DNA of 30,614 nt from Oscillospiraceae bacterium (GCA_902766215.1 CACXCV010000007.1:1-30614); one strand, 5' to 3'; positions 7,449 through 15,618 are shown, counted from the first letter of the stretch. Notes: a model not told the origin generated them from the sequence alone. A program made the numbers and translations.

Positions 7449-8345
7449 ATGAACGCAAAATGGATATGTCCAGCCGTTACGCCCCTGCACAGCGACGGCA
7501 CACTGGATTTTGACAGTGCAGCGCGGCTGTACCACCAACTGGCCCGCTGCGGGCTGGACGGTGTGCTGGTAGGCGGCAGCCTGGGTGAGTTTTTTTCTCA
7601 GCCCATCGCCCAGCGCGAGTCGCTGGCCCGCTTTGCCATCGAGCAGCTGGCCGGAAGGATGCCGGTCATCGTCGGCACGGCCAGCATGCTGACCGAGGAG
7701 ATTGCCCCGTTTTCCAACCGCTGCCTTGAGGCCGGAGCCAGCGCAGTGATGATTGTCCCACCCTATTACTTTGCCCTGGGCGACGAGCCGCTGTTCGCCT
7801 ATTTCGACCGACTGGCGCAGGAAATTCGCGGCCCGGTCTACCTTTACAACTTTCCCGATCGCACAGGCTACAGCATCAGCCCCGCAGTGGTGCAGCGGCT
7901 GGCACTGCGGCACAACAACATTGTGGGCATCAAGGACACGCTTGCCGGCATGGATCACACGCGGGCGCTGATCCGTGCTGTCAAGCCTCTGCGGCCGGAA
8001 TTTGAGGTTTATTCCGGCTTTGATGACAACTTTGCCCACAACGTACTCTCGGGCGGCGACGGCTGCGTCAGCGGCTTTTCCAACATATCGCCTTCCTTCT
8101 GTGCCGGGTGGAAGCAGGCCGTGCAGGCTGGCGACATGGCCGCCTGCGCCGCAGCCCAGCAGAAGATGGACCAGTATATGGGCATCTACTCGTTGGGCGC
8201 GCCGTTTATCCCCTATGTGAAAGAGGCCTGCCGTCAGATGGGCTGGATCGACACCGCCGTGTGCACCTTCCCCCTCCCCACACCGGACGCCGCCGCGCAG
8301 GAAGCCGTGCGCCGCTTTCTGTCCGAGGGTGGCCTGCCGGGCTGA
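7449..8345 (+). CDS. DapA-family 2-keto-3-deoxy sugar-acid aldolase (YagE/YjhH-like)
   Basis: This 298-aa TIM-barrel class I aldolase should split the 2-keto-3-deoxy acid made by the upstream dehydratase into pyruvate and an aldehyde (glycolaldehyde if the substrate is a pentonate). The Schiff-base lysine is Lys162 in IVGIKDT and the catalytic tyrosine is Tyr133 in YLYNFP. The pyruvate-binding loop reads GGSLGEF, like the GSGGEF of YagE rather than the GTTGE of lysine-pathway DapA. Other YagE-like stretches are SGFDDN and GGDGCVSGFSN. An AGGAGCAGG site precedes the ATG, 19 nt after the dehydratase stop, so the two form one operon. DapA proper or N-acetylneuraminate lyase is less likely given the loop and the neighbour. 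Confidence 0.87.
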   Translation: MNAKWICPAVTPLHSDGTLDFDSAARLYHQLARCGLDGVLVGGSLGEFFSQPIAQRESLARFAIEQLAGRMPVIVGTASMLTEEIAPFSNRCLEAGASAVMIVPPYYFALGDEPLFAYFDRLAQEIRGPVYLYNFPDRTGYSISPAVVQRLALRHNNIVGIKDTLAGMDHTRALIRAVKPLRPEFEVYSGFDDNFAHNVLSGGDGCVSGFSNISPSFCAGWKQAVQAGDMAACAAAQQKMDQYMGIYSLGAPFIPYVKEACRQMGWIDTAVCTFPLPTPDAAAQEAVRRFLSEGGLPG

Positions 8346-8360
8346 CCGCGCACAGCCAAA

Positions 8361-8398
8361 AAACCCGCATCCGTACTGGTACGGATGCGGGTTTGCTT
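8361..8398. terminator. Bidirectional terminator between aldolase and ispF
   Basis: AAACCCGCATCCGTAC (8361-8376) and GTACGGATGCGGGTTT (8379-8394) form a 16-bp perfect stem. GCTTTT follows on the plus strand, and the complement gives a run of six T on the minus strand. It sits between two converging genes. Confidence 0.92.
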
Positions 8399-8890
8399 TT
8401 ATTGCTCCGGTTCGCGCCGCTCCAGCAGCGCCACGGCGTGGGCCGCCATGCCAAGCCCCTTCCCGGTAAAGCCAAGGCCCTCCTCGGTGGTGGCCTTCAC
8501 GCTCACCTGCCCCGGCTCGATGCCCAGCGCCGCGGCGATGCGCTGCCGCATGGCCGGGATATACGGCGCCAGCTTGGGCCGCTGGGCCAGCACCGTTGCG
8601 TCGATGTTGCCCACCTGCCAGCCCTCGCGGGCCAGCAGCGCGCCCACACGGGCCAGCAGCACGCAGCTGTCCGCCCCGGCATAGGCGGGATCCGTGTCCG
8701 GAAAGTGCTGCCCGATGTCGCCCAACGCCAGTGCACCCAGCAGCGCGTCCATCACCGCGTGAACCAGCACGTCGGCATCGGAATGGCCGTCCAGCCCCAG
8801 GGCATAGGGGATTTCCACCCCGCCGAGAATCAGTCTGCGCCCCTCGGTCAGGCGGTGCACGTCGTATCCGTGCCCGATGCGGACGCTCAT
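8399..8890 (-). CDS. ispF: 2-C-methyl-D-erythritol 2,4-cyclodiphosphate synthase
   Basis: This 163-aa cytosolic enzyme carries out the cyclisation step of the MEP isoprenoid pathway, making MEcPP with release of CMP. The family start MSVRIGHGYDVHRL gives metal ligands Asp10 and His12; the third, His44, is in DVLVHAVMDALLGA. Further hallmarks are DIGQHFPDTDP, NIDATVLAQRPKL and the C-terminal KATTEEGLGFTGKGLG. Length is standard. The start at 8890 overlaps the ispD stop by 4 nt (ATGA), so it is translationally coupled as the last gene of the murD operon. The open frame extends upstream to 9085, but that part lies inside ispD in another frame and is not coding. Confidence 0.97.
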   Translation of the reverse strand: MSVRIGHGYDVHRLTEGRRLILGGVEIPYALGLDGHSDADVLVHAVMDALLGALALGDIGQHFPDTDPAYAGADSCVLLARVGALLAREGWQVGNIDATVLAQRPKLAPYIPAMRQRIAAALGIEPGQVSVKATTEEGLGFTGKGLGMAAHAVALLERREPEQ

Positions 8891-9606
8891 GGCTTCCCCT
8901 CCCCGGCCAGCAGCCGCACCAGCGCCAGATCCAGCGGCGTGGTGACCTTCAGGTTGCGCTCGTCCCCGGCGGTGATGCGCACGCGCATGCCCAGGTGCTC
9001 CATGGCGGCGCAGTCGTCGGTAAGCGTCACACCGTCGTGCAGGGCCTTGCGCAGCGCGCCGGTATACAGATCGCGGTCGAAGCACTGGGGCGTCTGCACG
9101 GCCGTGAGGGCCGCACGATCCAGCGCTTCGGCCGCCACATCGCCCTCCACGCGGTGGATGGTGTCCTTCACCGGCAGGCCGGGCGCCGCAGCGCCGTCCC
9201 GGGCCGCGGCGCGCACCGCCGCGTCGATCAGCGCCGGCGTCACCAGCGGCCGGGCCGCGTCATGGATGGCCACCAGACGGCAGCCGCGGTCCAGCGCCGC
9301 CAGCCCGGCCTGCACCGAGTCGGCGCGGGTCTGGCCCCCGGCCACCACCTGCCGCAGCTTTATAAGCCCGGCATTGGCCGTCAGGGCGGCAAACTCGGCC
9401 AGCCGTTCAGCCTGCACTACCAGAATCACGCTGTTCACCGTCTGGCTGGCCTCCATGGCCCGCAGACTCCACAGCACCAGAGGACTGCCCGCCAGATCGG
9501 CCGTCAGCTTGTCCACGCCGCCCATGCGCCGGCTGCTGCCGGCGGCCACCACAACGGCCGTGCAGGGCGGCACGGCCTTCTGCATCAGCCTGAGAATTTT
9601 CTTCAC
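8887..9606 (-). CDS. ispD: 2-C-methyl-D-erythritol 4-phosphate cytidylyltransferase
   Basis: This enzyme, about 239 aa, transfers CMP from CTP to MEP, the step before IspE in the MEP pathway. The nucleotide-binding motif AVVVAAGSSRRMG is near the N-terminus. VAIHDAARPLVTPALID, LPVKDTIHR and TPQCFDRDLY follow in family order, then TDDCAAMEHLG and the GDERNLKVTTPLDL ending. I chose the GTG at 9606 because AGGAGGG lies 7-8 nt upstream; the alternative GTG at 9627 would put that site inside the gene and add only seven residues. The gene overlaps ispF by 4 nt. The two consecutive MEP-pathway genes are adjacent, as in many bacteria. Confidence 0.95.
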   Translation of the reverse strand: MKKILRLMQKAVPPCTAVVVAAGSSRRMGGVDKLTADLAGSPLVLWSLRAMEASQTVNSVILVVQAERLAEFAALTANAGLIKLRQVVAGGQTRADSVQAGLAALDRGCRLVAIHDAARPLVTPALIDAAVRAAARDGAAAPGLPVKDTIHRVEGDVAAEALDRAALTAVQTPQCFDRDLYTGALRKALHDGVTLTDDCAAMEHLGMRVRITAGDERNLKVTTPLDLALVRLLAGEGKP

Positions 9607-9631
9607 GCGCAGTCCCTCCTGTTCCACAGGC

Positions 9632-10876
9632 TTATGCCATCAGCTCCTGCACGGCCAGCAGAATGCCCAGCCGGCCGGATTCATAGGTCAGGCCGCCCTG
9701 CATAAAGGCGTCAAAAGGCGGGCGCATCGGGCCGTCGGCGCTCAGCTCGATGCTGGCGCCCTGGACAAACGCTCCGGCGGCCATAATCACCTGATCCTCA
9801 TAGCCCGGCGTGTCGCAGGGCTCCGGCGTGACAAAGCTGTCCACCGGCGCGCCGCGCTGAATACCGCGGCAGAATTTGGCCAGCGCCTCGGCGCTGTTCA
9901 GGCGCACCCGCTGGACAATGTCCGAGCGCGGCGCGTCATAGGCCGGGCTGGTCTCATAGCCCAGCAGCTCCATGCAGCGGGCGCAGAGCGCCGCCGTCTT
10001 CACCGCCTGGGCCACGGTGTGCGGCGCCAGGAAGAAGCCCTGATACAGCAGGCGGTTCTGGTCCAGCGTGGCGCCGCCCTCACGGCCCACGCCCGGGCAG
10101 GTCAGGCGCATGGCGCAGGCCTCCACCAGGTCGTGCCGGCCGGCGATATAGCCGCCGGTGACGGCCAGACCGCCGCCGGGATTTTTGATCAGCGAGCCAA
10201 CCATCAGGTCGGCCCCCAGCATGGTCGGCTCCTGCGTCTGGACAAACTCGCCATAGCAGTTGTCCACCATGACGACCACCTGCGGCGCGGCAGCGTGGAT
10301 AGCGGCAATGATCTCGCCCAGCTGCGCCACCGTCAGGGCCGCGCGGTCGGAATAGCCGCGGCTGCGCTGGATGGTGGCCATCCTGACCCCGGGCTGCTGC
10401 ACAGCCCGGAGGATCGCAGGCAGGTCAGGCTGTCCCTCGGGCGTGCCGTCCACCTGGACATACTGCACGCCGAACTGGCGCAGGTTGCCCGGCTCGTCGC
10501 CGGCAATGCCGATCACCGTCTGCAGCGTGTCATAGGGCGCGCCAAAGCAGCTGACCAGCGTGTCGCCGGGGCGCAGCACGCCGAACAGCGCCGTGCTCAG
10601 CGCGTGGGTGCCGTTGATAAAGTTGATGCGCACAATGGCGTCCTCGGCGCCGAACACCTGGGCCGCCACCTGATCGAGCACCTCGCGCCCCCGGTCGTCA
10701 TAGCCATAGCCGGTGGTGCCGGCAAAGCAGGCCGCGCTGACCCGATTTTCCTGAAAGGCCGAGAGCATGCGGGCCGTGTTCTCGCGGGCAATGGCGTCGA
10801 TCCGGGCAAAAACCGGGGCCAGGTCGGCCTCTGCCCGCTCCGCCAGCTTTAAAACCGCTTCGTTCAGTTCGATCAT
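9632..10876 (-). CDS. YnbB-like PLP-dependent enzyme (methionine gamma-lyase/aluminium-resistance family)
   Basis: This 414-aa cytosolic protein belongs to the PLP fold-type I family known as YnbB, or 'methionine gamma-lyase family', whose true substrate is unknown. Seen are FAGTTGYGYDDRGRE (about 51-65), INFINGTHALSTALFGVLRPGD (84-105), VMVDNCYGEFV with the PLP-ring Asp205, and GSLIKNPGGGLA with the presumed Schiff-base Lys231. TCPGVGREGG and a GGLTYESGR C-terminus also fit the family. The ATG at 10876 overlaps the upstream M42 stop (ATGA, 10873-10876) and is favoured over the 20-residue upstream extension for that reason. It sits between peptidase and isoprenoid genes; no biochemical link is evident. 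In other Firmicutes ynbB lies near glnR or hfq, so this setting is different. Confidence 0.85.
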   Translation of the reverse strand: MIELNEAVLKLAERAEADLAPVFARIDAIARENTARMLSAFQENRVSAACFAGTTGYGYDDRGREVLDQVAAQVFGAEDAIVRINFINGTHALSTALFGVLRPGDTLVSCFGAPYDTLQTVIGIAGDEPGNLRQFGVQYVQVDGTPEGQPDLPAILRAVQQPGVRMATIQRSRGYSDRAALTVAQLGEIIAAIHAAAPQVVVMVDNCYGEFVQTQEPTMLGADLMVGSLIKNPGGGLAVTGGYIAGRHDLVEACAMRLTCPGVGREGGATLDQNRLLYQGFFLAPHTVAQAVKTAALCARCMELLGYETSPAYDAPRSDIVQRVRLNSAEALAKFCRGIQRGAPVDSFVTPEPCDTPGYEDQVIMAAGAFVQGASIELSADGPMRPPFDAFMQGGLTYESGRLGILLAVQELMA

Positions 10877-11829
10877 GCGCGCTTCACCAGCTCGGCCAGC
10901 ACGGCGGCACACTGTTCCGCGTCGCGCAGGGAGCAAACCTCGTTGGGCGTGTGGGTGCAGCGGTTGGCAATGGCCAGGTTGCCCGTGGGAACGCCGCTCC
11001 GCGAGAGAGAGATCGCGCCGGCGTCGGTGCCGCCCCGGGACGTGGCCTGATGCTGCACCTCGATGCCCAGCGCCGCGGCAGACTGCTCCAGCAGACCGGT
11101 AACCATCGGGTGGCTGATGGTGCTGCGGTCAAGCGTCTTCACGATGGGGCCTGCGCCCACCTTCGTGGCGCCGTTTTCACAGCCCGGCAGGTCCGAAGCG
11201 CCGGTCACGTCGATGGCCACGGCCAGCTCGGGCGCAATGGCAAAGGCGGCCACGCCCGCGCCGCGGATGCCCACTTCTTCCTGCACGGTAAAGACCACAT
11301 ACAGGTCCGCCTGTGCCTGCGCCGACCGGCGCAGCAGCTCCACCGCAATGGCGCAGCCCACGCGGTTGTCCAGATAGGGCGAGACCACCAGGTCGCCCAC
11401 CTGCTCCGGCTCGCCGGTGAAGACGGCCACCTCGCCCAGCCGAACCGGCTGGCCGCAGGTGTCGATATAGCACTTGTCCGCTGCCAGATCCTTGGCCGCG
11501 GTGCCGTCGTCGGCGCGCACCACGCCCATCACGCCGCTCTCAAAGCGGACGCGCTGGTGCAGCGCCGCCGCCAGGTTCACGCCGCCCAGCGTACCGAAGC
11601 GGACAAAGCCATCCTCGTCCACAAAGGTGGCCACCAGGCCCAGCGTGTCCATGTGGGCGGCAATCATCACGCGGCGGCCCGGGCCGGACTTGTGCGCAAT
11701 GACGTTGCCCAGCGCGTCGCGGCTGACCTGGGCATACGGGGCGCAGAGCGCCTCGATGGTATCGGCAATGGCCGTCTCCCGCCCGGAGGGGCCATAGGGC
11801 AGCACCAGCTGCCGGATCAAATCAAACAT
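10873..11829 (-). CDS. M42 family glutamyl aminopeptidase/deblocking enzyme, copy C
   Basis: This 318-aa dinuclear-metal aminopeptidase is the third of three consecutive M42 genes. These enzymes form large tetrahedral shells and trim N-terminal residues from short peptides in the cytoplasm. Expected ligands and catalytic residues are present: His59 and Asp61 (AAHMDT), bridging Asp154 (PYLDNRVG), catalytic Glu184 with ligand Glu185 (QEEVG), Asp207 (AIDVTG) and His293 (CTHTPNE). The protein starts MFDLIRQLVLPYGPSG, typical for the family, and is slightly short (usual 330-360). It begins 2 nt after the copy B stop and overlaps ynbB by 4 nt. The specificity (Glu/Asp, Lys or general) cannot be told from the sequence. 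Confidence 0.93.
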   Translation of the reverse strand: MFDLIRQLVLPYGPSGRETAIADTIEALCAPYAQVSRDALGNVIAHKSGPGRRVMIAAHMDTLGLVATFVDEDGFVRFGTLGGVNLAAALHQRVRFESGVMGVVRADDGTAAKDLAADKCYIDTCGQPVRLGEVAVFTGEPEQVGDLVVSPYLDNRVGCAIAVELLRRSAQAQADLYVVFTVQEEVGIRGAGVAAFAIAPELAVAIDVTGASDLPGCENGATKVGAGPIVKTLDRSTISHPMVTGLLEQSAAALGIEVQHQATSRGGTDAGAISLSRSGVPTGNLAIANRCTHTPNEVCSLRDAEQCAAVLAELVKRA

Positions 11830-11831
11830 TG

Positions 11832-12851
11832 TTATACCTCCATATCAGCCAGCAGCAGCCGAAGCAGCGCCGCCATTTGTTCAAAGTCACGGGTGCAGCC
11901 CACACAGGAAGGCGAGTGGATATAGCGCACAGCGGCCGAAATGGCCGCAACACGGCAGCCTGCGCGGGTGCGCTGAATGGCTTGCGCGTCGGTGCCGCCG
12001 GAGAGCATCGTTTTGGTCTGCCAGGGGATGCCGTGGGCGTCCGCCAGACGGGTAATCTGCTCGAACAGGCCGCGGTCATAGATGGTGCCGCCGTCCTGGA
12101 AGGGCACCACCGGCCCACGGCCGGGCAGGCACACCTTGCGTGCGCCCGCCGAGGCAGGCCCGTCGGCCGCCGTGGTGCCTTCGACCACCACGGCCACGCC
12201 CGGCTGCAGGTGGAAGGCTGCGCCGAACGCACCGCGGCAGCCCACCTCCTCCTGCACGGTAAAAGCAAACCAGGTGTCCACCGGCAGTTCCTCCTTGAGC
12301 AGCGTCAGCAGAATGCCGCAGCCCACGCGGTCATCGATGGCCTTGGCGCGGATCATGTCGTTCTGCAGCGTCAGCACCCGGTCATCAAACACGCCATAGT
12401 CGCCCAGCTGCACCAGCCCACGGGCCTCGTCGCCGTCGGCCGCACCGATGTCAATGTACAGATCCTTCAGCTTGGGCATGGTCTTGCGCTCGTCGGCAGT
12501 GGTCAGGTGAATGGGCTTCATGCCGATCAGGCCGGGGATGCGGTTTTTGCCGATCCACACGCGCTTGCCGATGACCACGCGGCGGTCCACCCCGCCCAGA
12601 AAGCCAAAGCGCAGATAGCCCTCGTCGTCAATCTCGCGGATTACCACGCCCACCTCGTCCATGTGGGCGGCCAGCAGCACCGGCTCTTTGGGGGTGCTGC
12701 GCCCCTTTTTAAACACCAGCAGGCTGCCTTGGGCGTCGGTGATCATCTGGTCGGCATAGGGGGCCGCCTCGGCAGCAATCCAGTCGCGCACCGCGTCCTC
12801 CCAGCCGGAGGGGCCGGGCAGGCAGCAGAGGGTTTTAATGGTTTCAATCAT
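11832..12851 (-). CDS. M42 family aminopeptidase, copy B
   Basis: This 339-aa protein is a full-length M42 metallopeptidase. Residues seen are His63 and Asp65 (AAHMDEVG), Asp173 (AIDDRVGC), Glu201 and Glu202 (VQEEVGCRG), Glu224 (VVEGTTAAD) and His312 (YIHSPS). The ligand at 224 is Glu where copy C has Asp, so the metal sites differ in detail and the three copies may differ in specificity. The inserted segment LYIDIGAADGDEA matches the family's PDZ-like dimerisation domain boundary. Its ATG overlaps the stop of copy A by 4 nt, which couples translation. The copies are clearly divergent from each other, so the triplication is old rather than a recent tandem duplication. Confidence 0.94.
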   Translation of the reverse strand: MIETIKTLCCLPGPSGWEDAVRDWIAAEAAPYADQMITDAQGSLLVFKKGRSTPKEPVLLAAHMDEVGVVIREIDDEGYLRFGFLGGVDRRVVIGKRVWIGKNRIPGLIGMKPIHLTTADERKTMPKLKDLYIDIGAADGDEARGLVQLGDYGVFDDRVLTLQNDMIRAKAIDDRVGCGILLTLLKEELPVDTWFAFTVQEEVGCRGAFGAAFHLQPGVAVVVEGTTAADGPASAGARKVCLPGRGPVVPFQDGGTIYDRGLFEQITRLADAHGIPWQTKTMLSGGTDAQAIQRTRAGCRVAAISAAVRYIHSPSCVGCTRDFEQMAALLRLLLADMEV

Positions 12852-13860
12852 TGGGCGTCCTCCTCTCCCAGGGACAGTATCCAGTCGGCAATCAGCCGGG
12901 CGCAGGCGTCGATGTCGTCCAGACGCACAACCTCCACCGGCGTGTGCATATACCGCTGGGGCAGCGACACCAGCCCAGTGGGGATGCCCTCGCGGGCAGT
13001 CTGCATCTCGGTGGCGTTGGTGCCGGTGCTGCCGGGCAGCACCTCCACGCTGGCCTCGGGTGCCAGGGCGCGCAGCTTGTCACTGATGCGCCGGTGCAGC
13101 TCCGGCCCTACACCGATGGCCGGGCCGCTGCCCAGGGCAAAGGTGCCGCTCTTGGGCGCGTCAGGCTGGCTGGCAAAGGTGACGTCCACCACCAGAGCCG
13201 CGTCGGGCATCTGGGCAAAGGCGCCAGTCCTGGCGCCCAGGCCGGAGAATTCCTCCTGTACGCTGCCCAGCACCACCACGTCCACCGGCAAGGGCTTGTC
13301 CCGCAGCAGCTCCATGGTGCGCAGCAGCACGGCAAAGCCTGCCCGGTTGTCCAGGCTCTTGCCGCTGACAGCCCCGTTCCGAGCATCACCGGTTCGGTGT
13401 CATAGGCCACGCGCGTGCCGATGGGCACTGCCTTGGCCTGCTCCTCCGTCAGGCCGCAGTCGATATAAAGCTTTTCCACGTCGAAGGGCTGCTCGCGTTC
13501 CTCAGCCGTGAGCACATGGGGCGGCAGGCAGGTAATCACGCCGGGCATAGGCGGCTGGGTCAGCACGCTGACCGTCAGCGCCGGCAGCAGCCGCGCGTCA
13601 ATGCCCAGGCAGGCAAAGGAGAGATAGCCCTCCTTCTGCCCCGTCACCACCAGCGACACCTCGTCCAGGTGCGCGTCCAGAAGGACCCGGCGGCCCGTGC
13701 CGCTGCCGCGGCGCAGGCCCGTCAGGTTGCCCATCGCATCCACTGCCGTTTCGTCCACCAGCGGCGCAAGCAGCTCCCGTGCTGTCTGAACAGCGGGGTT
13801 TTCGATGCCCGAAGGGCCGACCGCGCGGCTGAGGGCAAACAGGCTTTGCTGCAAATCCAT
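12848..13860 (-). pseudogene. M42 family aminopeptidase, copy A, broken by a one-base frameshift
   Basis: Two overlapping frames together make one full M42 protein. The first (13860 down to about 13375) gives MDLQQSLFALSRAVGPSG through AHLDEVS (His64, Asp66) to EPVMLG. The second (about 13372 down to 12848) resumes with AVSGKSLDNRAGF and carries the bridging Asp, EEFSGLG, DVTFA and MHTPVEV. Restoring one base near 13372-13379, in the plus-strand stretch GCCCCGTTCC, joins them (LG-N/T-G-AVSGK). All metal ligands survive, so the lesion is either very recent, a sequencing or assembly error, or programmed. No typical slippery heptamer is visible. It is the first peptidase after murD, with a 2-nt gap, and its end overlaps copy B by 4 nt. 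If read as is, a 250-aa inactive product ending at 13108 results. Confidence 0.85.
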
Positions 13861-13862
13861 GC

Positions 13863-15221
13863 TTACAACTCCTTTACAATCTGTTTATATACATTGCCGC
13901 GCTCGGCAAAGTTGCGGAAGCGGTCAAAGCTGGTGCTGGCCGGGGAGAGAATCACCACGTCCCCGGGCCGGGCCAGCGAAGCCGCCTGCTCCACCGCCGC
14001 GCGGAAGTCGGTCTGCTCATAGATGGCCGGCGCGCCGGGCGCATAGCCCGGGGCCTGCTCGGCCGCGGCGCGGATGGCCCCCGCCGTGGGCCCCACCAGC
14101 ACCATCGCCTTAACATGCTCCACCAGATCCGGCCCAAGCACGTCATACGGGATGTGCTTATCCGCGCCGCCGGCGATGAGGATCACCTGCTGGTCAAAGC
14201 TCCGCAGGCCCGCCATGGTGCGGCTGGGGCTGGAGGCGATGGAGTCGTTGTAAAACCGCACGCCGTCCTTCACGCGCACCAGCTCGATCCGGTGCTCCAC
14301 CCCGCCGAACTGCCGCGCCACCCGGCGCACGGCCTCGTCCGGCACCAGCCCCTCCACGGCACAGATGGCCGCCATATAGTTTTCGATGTTGTGAACGCCC
14401 GGCAGAAGGATGTCGCCGCAGCGCAGCACCTCGCTGCCGTCCGGGCGGCGGATGACCTCGCCGTCGCACCACAGTCCGCGCTGCACCGGCCCCCGGCGCG
14501 AAAACCAGCTGACCGGCGCCACGGCGCGCGCCGCGCTGGCCACAGTCAGGTCGTTGTCGGCGTTGAGCACCAGCCGGTCGCCGGCGGTCTGATAGCGGAA
14601 AATGTTCTCCTTGGCCGCGATATACTCGGCCATGTCCCGGTGAATGTCCAGGTGGTTGGGCGCCAGATTGGTCACCACGGCCACATGCGGGCTCTGCCGC
14701 ATGGTCAGCAGCTGAAAGCTGCTCAGCTCCAGCACGGCCACATCGTCCGGCCGGATGGCGTCCACGCGGTCAAACAGCGGCGTGCCGATGTTGCCGCCCA
14801 CCCACACGGTGCGCCCCGCCGCCTTGAGCATCTCAGCAATGAGGGTGGTGGTGGTGGTTTTCCCATCCGAGCCGGTAACGGCAATCACCGGGCAGGGGCA
14901 AAGCTGCAAAAACGTCTCCATCTCCGAGGTGAGCACTGCGCCGCCGGCCAGCAGGGCCTTCAGCTTGTCCGGATGCAGGCCCGGCGTGCGGAAGATCACA
15001 TCACCCTCCACGCCCTCGAGATATCCCTCGCCCAGGTGCAGCTTCAGCCCCATGGCGGCCAGCTGCGCCAGCGTCTCGTCCGGCTCGGTCCGCTTGTCAC
15101 AGCCGGTCACGTCCAGCCCGTGCTGCAGCAGCACCCGCACCAGCGGCTGGTTGCTCACGCCCAGCCCCATCACCAGAATGCGTTTCCCCTTCAGGGATTG
15201 ACAATACTCGCTCAGTGACAT
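13863..15221 (-). CDS. murD: UDP-N-acetylmuramoylalanine--D-glutamate ligase
   Basis: This 452-aa cytosolic Mur ligase adds D-glutamate to UDP-MurNAc-L-Ala in peptidoglycan precursor synthesis. The N-terminal UMP-binding part has ILVMGLGVSNQPL. The ATP loop is AVTGSDGKTTTTT (about 114-126, Lys121). The central domain has GGNIGTPL, ELSSFQL and TNLAPNHLDIH, and the C-terminal domain has GVEHRIELV, FYNDSIASSPSRT and LSPASTSFDRFRNFAERG. These place it as MurD rather than MurC/E/F. The start at 15221 is preceded by AGAGGA; the open frame reaches 15401, but that extension crosses the promoter. It heads an operon of at least seven genes ending with ispF. It is not inside the usual dcw cluster here, and none of its dcw partners is in view. 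Confidence 0.96.
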   Translation of the reverse strand: MSLSEYCQSLKGKRILVMGLGVSNQPLVRVLLQHGLDVTGCDKRTEPDETLAQLAAMGLKLHLGEGYLEGVEGDVIFRTPGLHPDKLKALLAGGAVLTSEMETFLQLCPCPVIAVTGSDGKTTTTTLIAEMLKAAGRTVWVGGNIGTPLFDRVDAIRPDDVAVLELSSFQLLTMRQSPHVAVVTNLAPNHLDIHRDMAEYIAAKENIFRYQTAGDRLVLNADNDLTVASAARAVAPVSWFSRRGPVQRGLWCDGEVIRRPDGSEVLRCGDILLPGVHNIENYMAAICAVEGLVPDEAVRRVARQFGGVEHRIELVRVKDGVRFYNDSIASSPSRTMAGLRSFDQQVILIAGGADKHIPYDVLGPDLVEHVKAMVLVGPTAGAIRAAAEQAPGYAPGAPAIYEQTDFRAAVEQAASLARPGDVVILSPASTSFDRFRNFAERGNVYKQIVKEL

Positions 15222-15263
15222 ACCGTGTCCTCTTTTCCGCCGTCGATCACGGCTCTTCGGTTC

Positions 15264-15292
15264 ATTATATCCCAAGCGGCCCGGTTTTGCAA
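15264..15292 (-). promoter_or_regulatory. Sigma-A promoter of the murD-M42-ynbB-ispDF operon
   Basis: Read on the minus strand: TTGCAA (15292-15287), 17 bp, TATAAT (15269-15264), about 43 bp before the murD start. The -10 is perfect. It is divergent from the tRNA promoter. Confidence 0.7.
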
Positions 15293-15338
15293 TGGCAACC
15301 GCCCCGCGAAAAAAATCTTGAAAAAATGAAAATGGCGC

Positions 15339-15367
15339 TTGACAAACCCGCCCTGGCATAGTATTAT
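15339..15367 (+). promoter_or_regulatory. Sigma-A promoter of tRNA-Thr
   Basis: TTGACA (15339-15344), 17 bp, TATTAT (15362-15367), 46 bp before the mature tRNA 5' end. Confidence 0.8.
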
Positions 15368-15412
15368 ATTGGAGCGTTAAGCGACACGGTTCGCCAAGCA
15401 AAAGTTGAATAT

Positions 15413-15488
<76 letters not shown>

Positions 15489-15489
15489 G

Positions 15490-15528
15490 AAACCACGCAT
15501 CCGGGATAAGCGGATGCGTGGTTTTTTT
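15490..15528 (+). terminator. Rho-independent terminator of tRNA-Thr
   Basis: AAACCACGCATCCG (15490-15503) pairs with CGGATGCGTGGTTT (15511-15524) around GGATAAG, and the T-run continues to 15528. Confidence 0.92.
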
Positions 15529-15552
15529 CTTCTCAATTCACTGTTTTTCTGA

Positions 15553-15618
15553 TATGTTGAAGACAACATAAGCCATTGGCTTCATCCGTGCCTTCACTGC
15601 AATCCTTCAGGAAGGATT
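15553..15618 (+). repeat. Two short perfect palindromes in a leader region
   Basis: TATGTTG-aaga-CAACATA lies at 15553-15570 and AATCCTTC-ag-GAAGGATT at 15601-15618. Both are between the tRNA terminator and the amber-split gene. They may be operators or RNA hairpins. No good promoter hexamers were found in this 156-bp gap, and nothing else is seen in it. Confidence 0.4.

Noticed and set aside
5714..8345. Annotation of the pair as branched-chain ilvD and lysine-pathway dapA
   Set aside because: The cysteine pattern and blocks of the dehydratase, the GSLGEF loop of the aldolase, and their pairing fit the YjhG/YagF and YjhH/YagE families better.
8108..10852. A 914-codon plus-strand open frame over the aldolase end, ispF, ispD and ynbB
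   Set aside because: It is antisense to clearly recognised genes, has Arg/His/Gln-rich low-complexity composition and no family motifs; long shadow frames are expected at this GC content.
13370..13382. Programmed ribosomal frameshift in the first M42 gene
   Set aside because: No classic X-XXY-YYZ slippery heptamer or obvious stimulatory hairpin was seen; M42 genes are not known to use frameshifting.
15222..15401. N-terminal extension of murD by 60 codons
   Set aside because: It crosses the murD promoter and the divergent tRNA promoter; MurD proteins start at the MSLSEY...KRILVMGLG segment, which has its own AGAGGA site.
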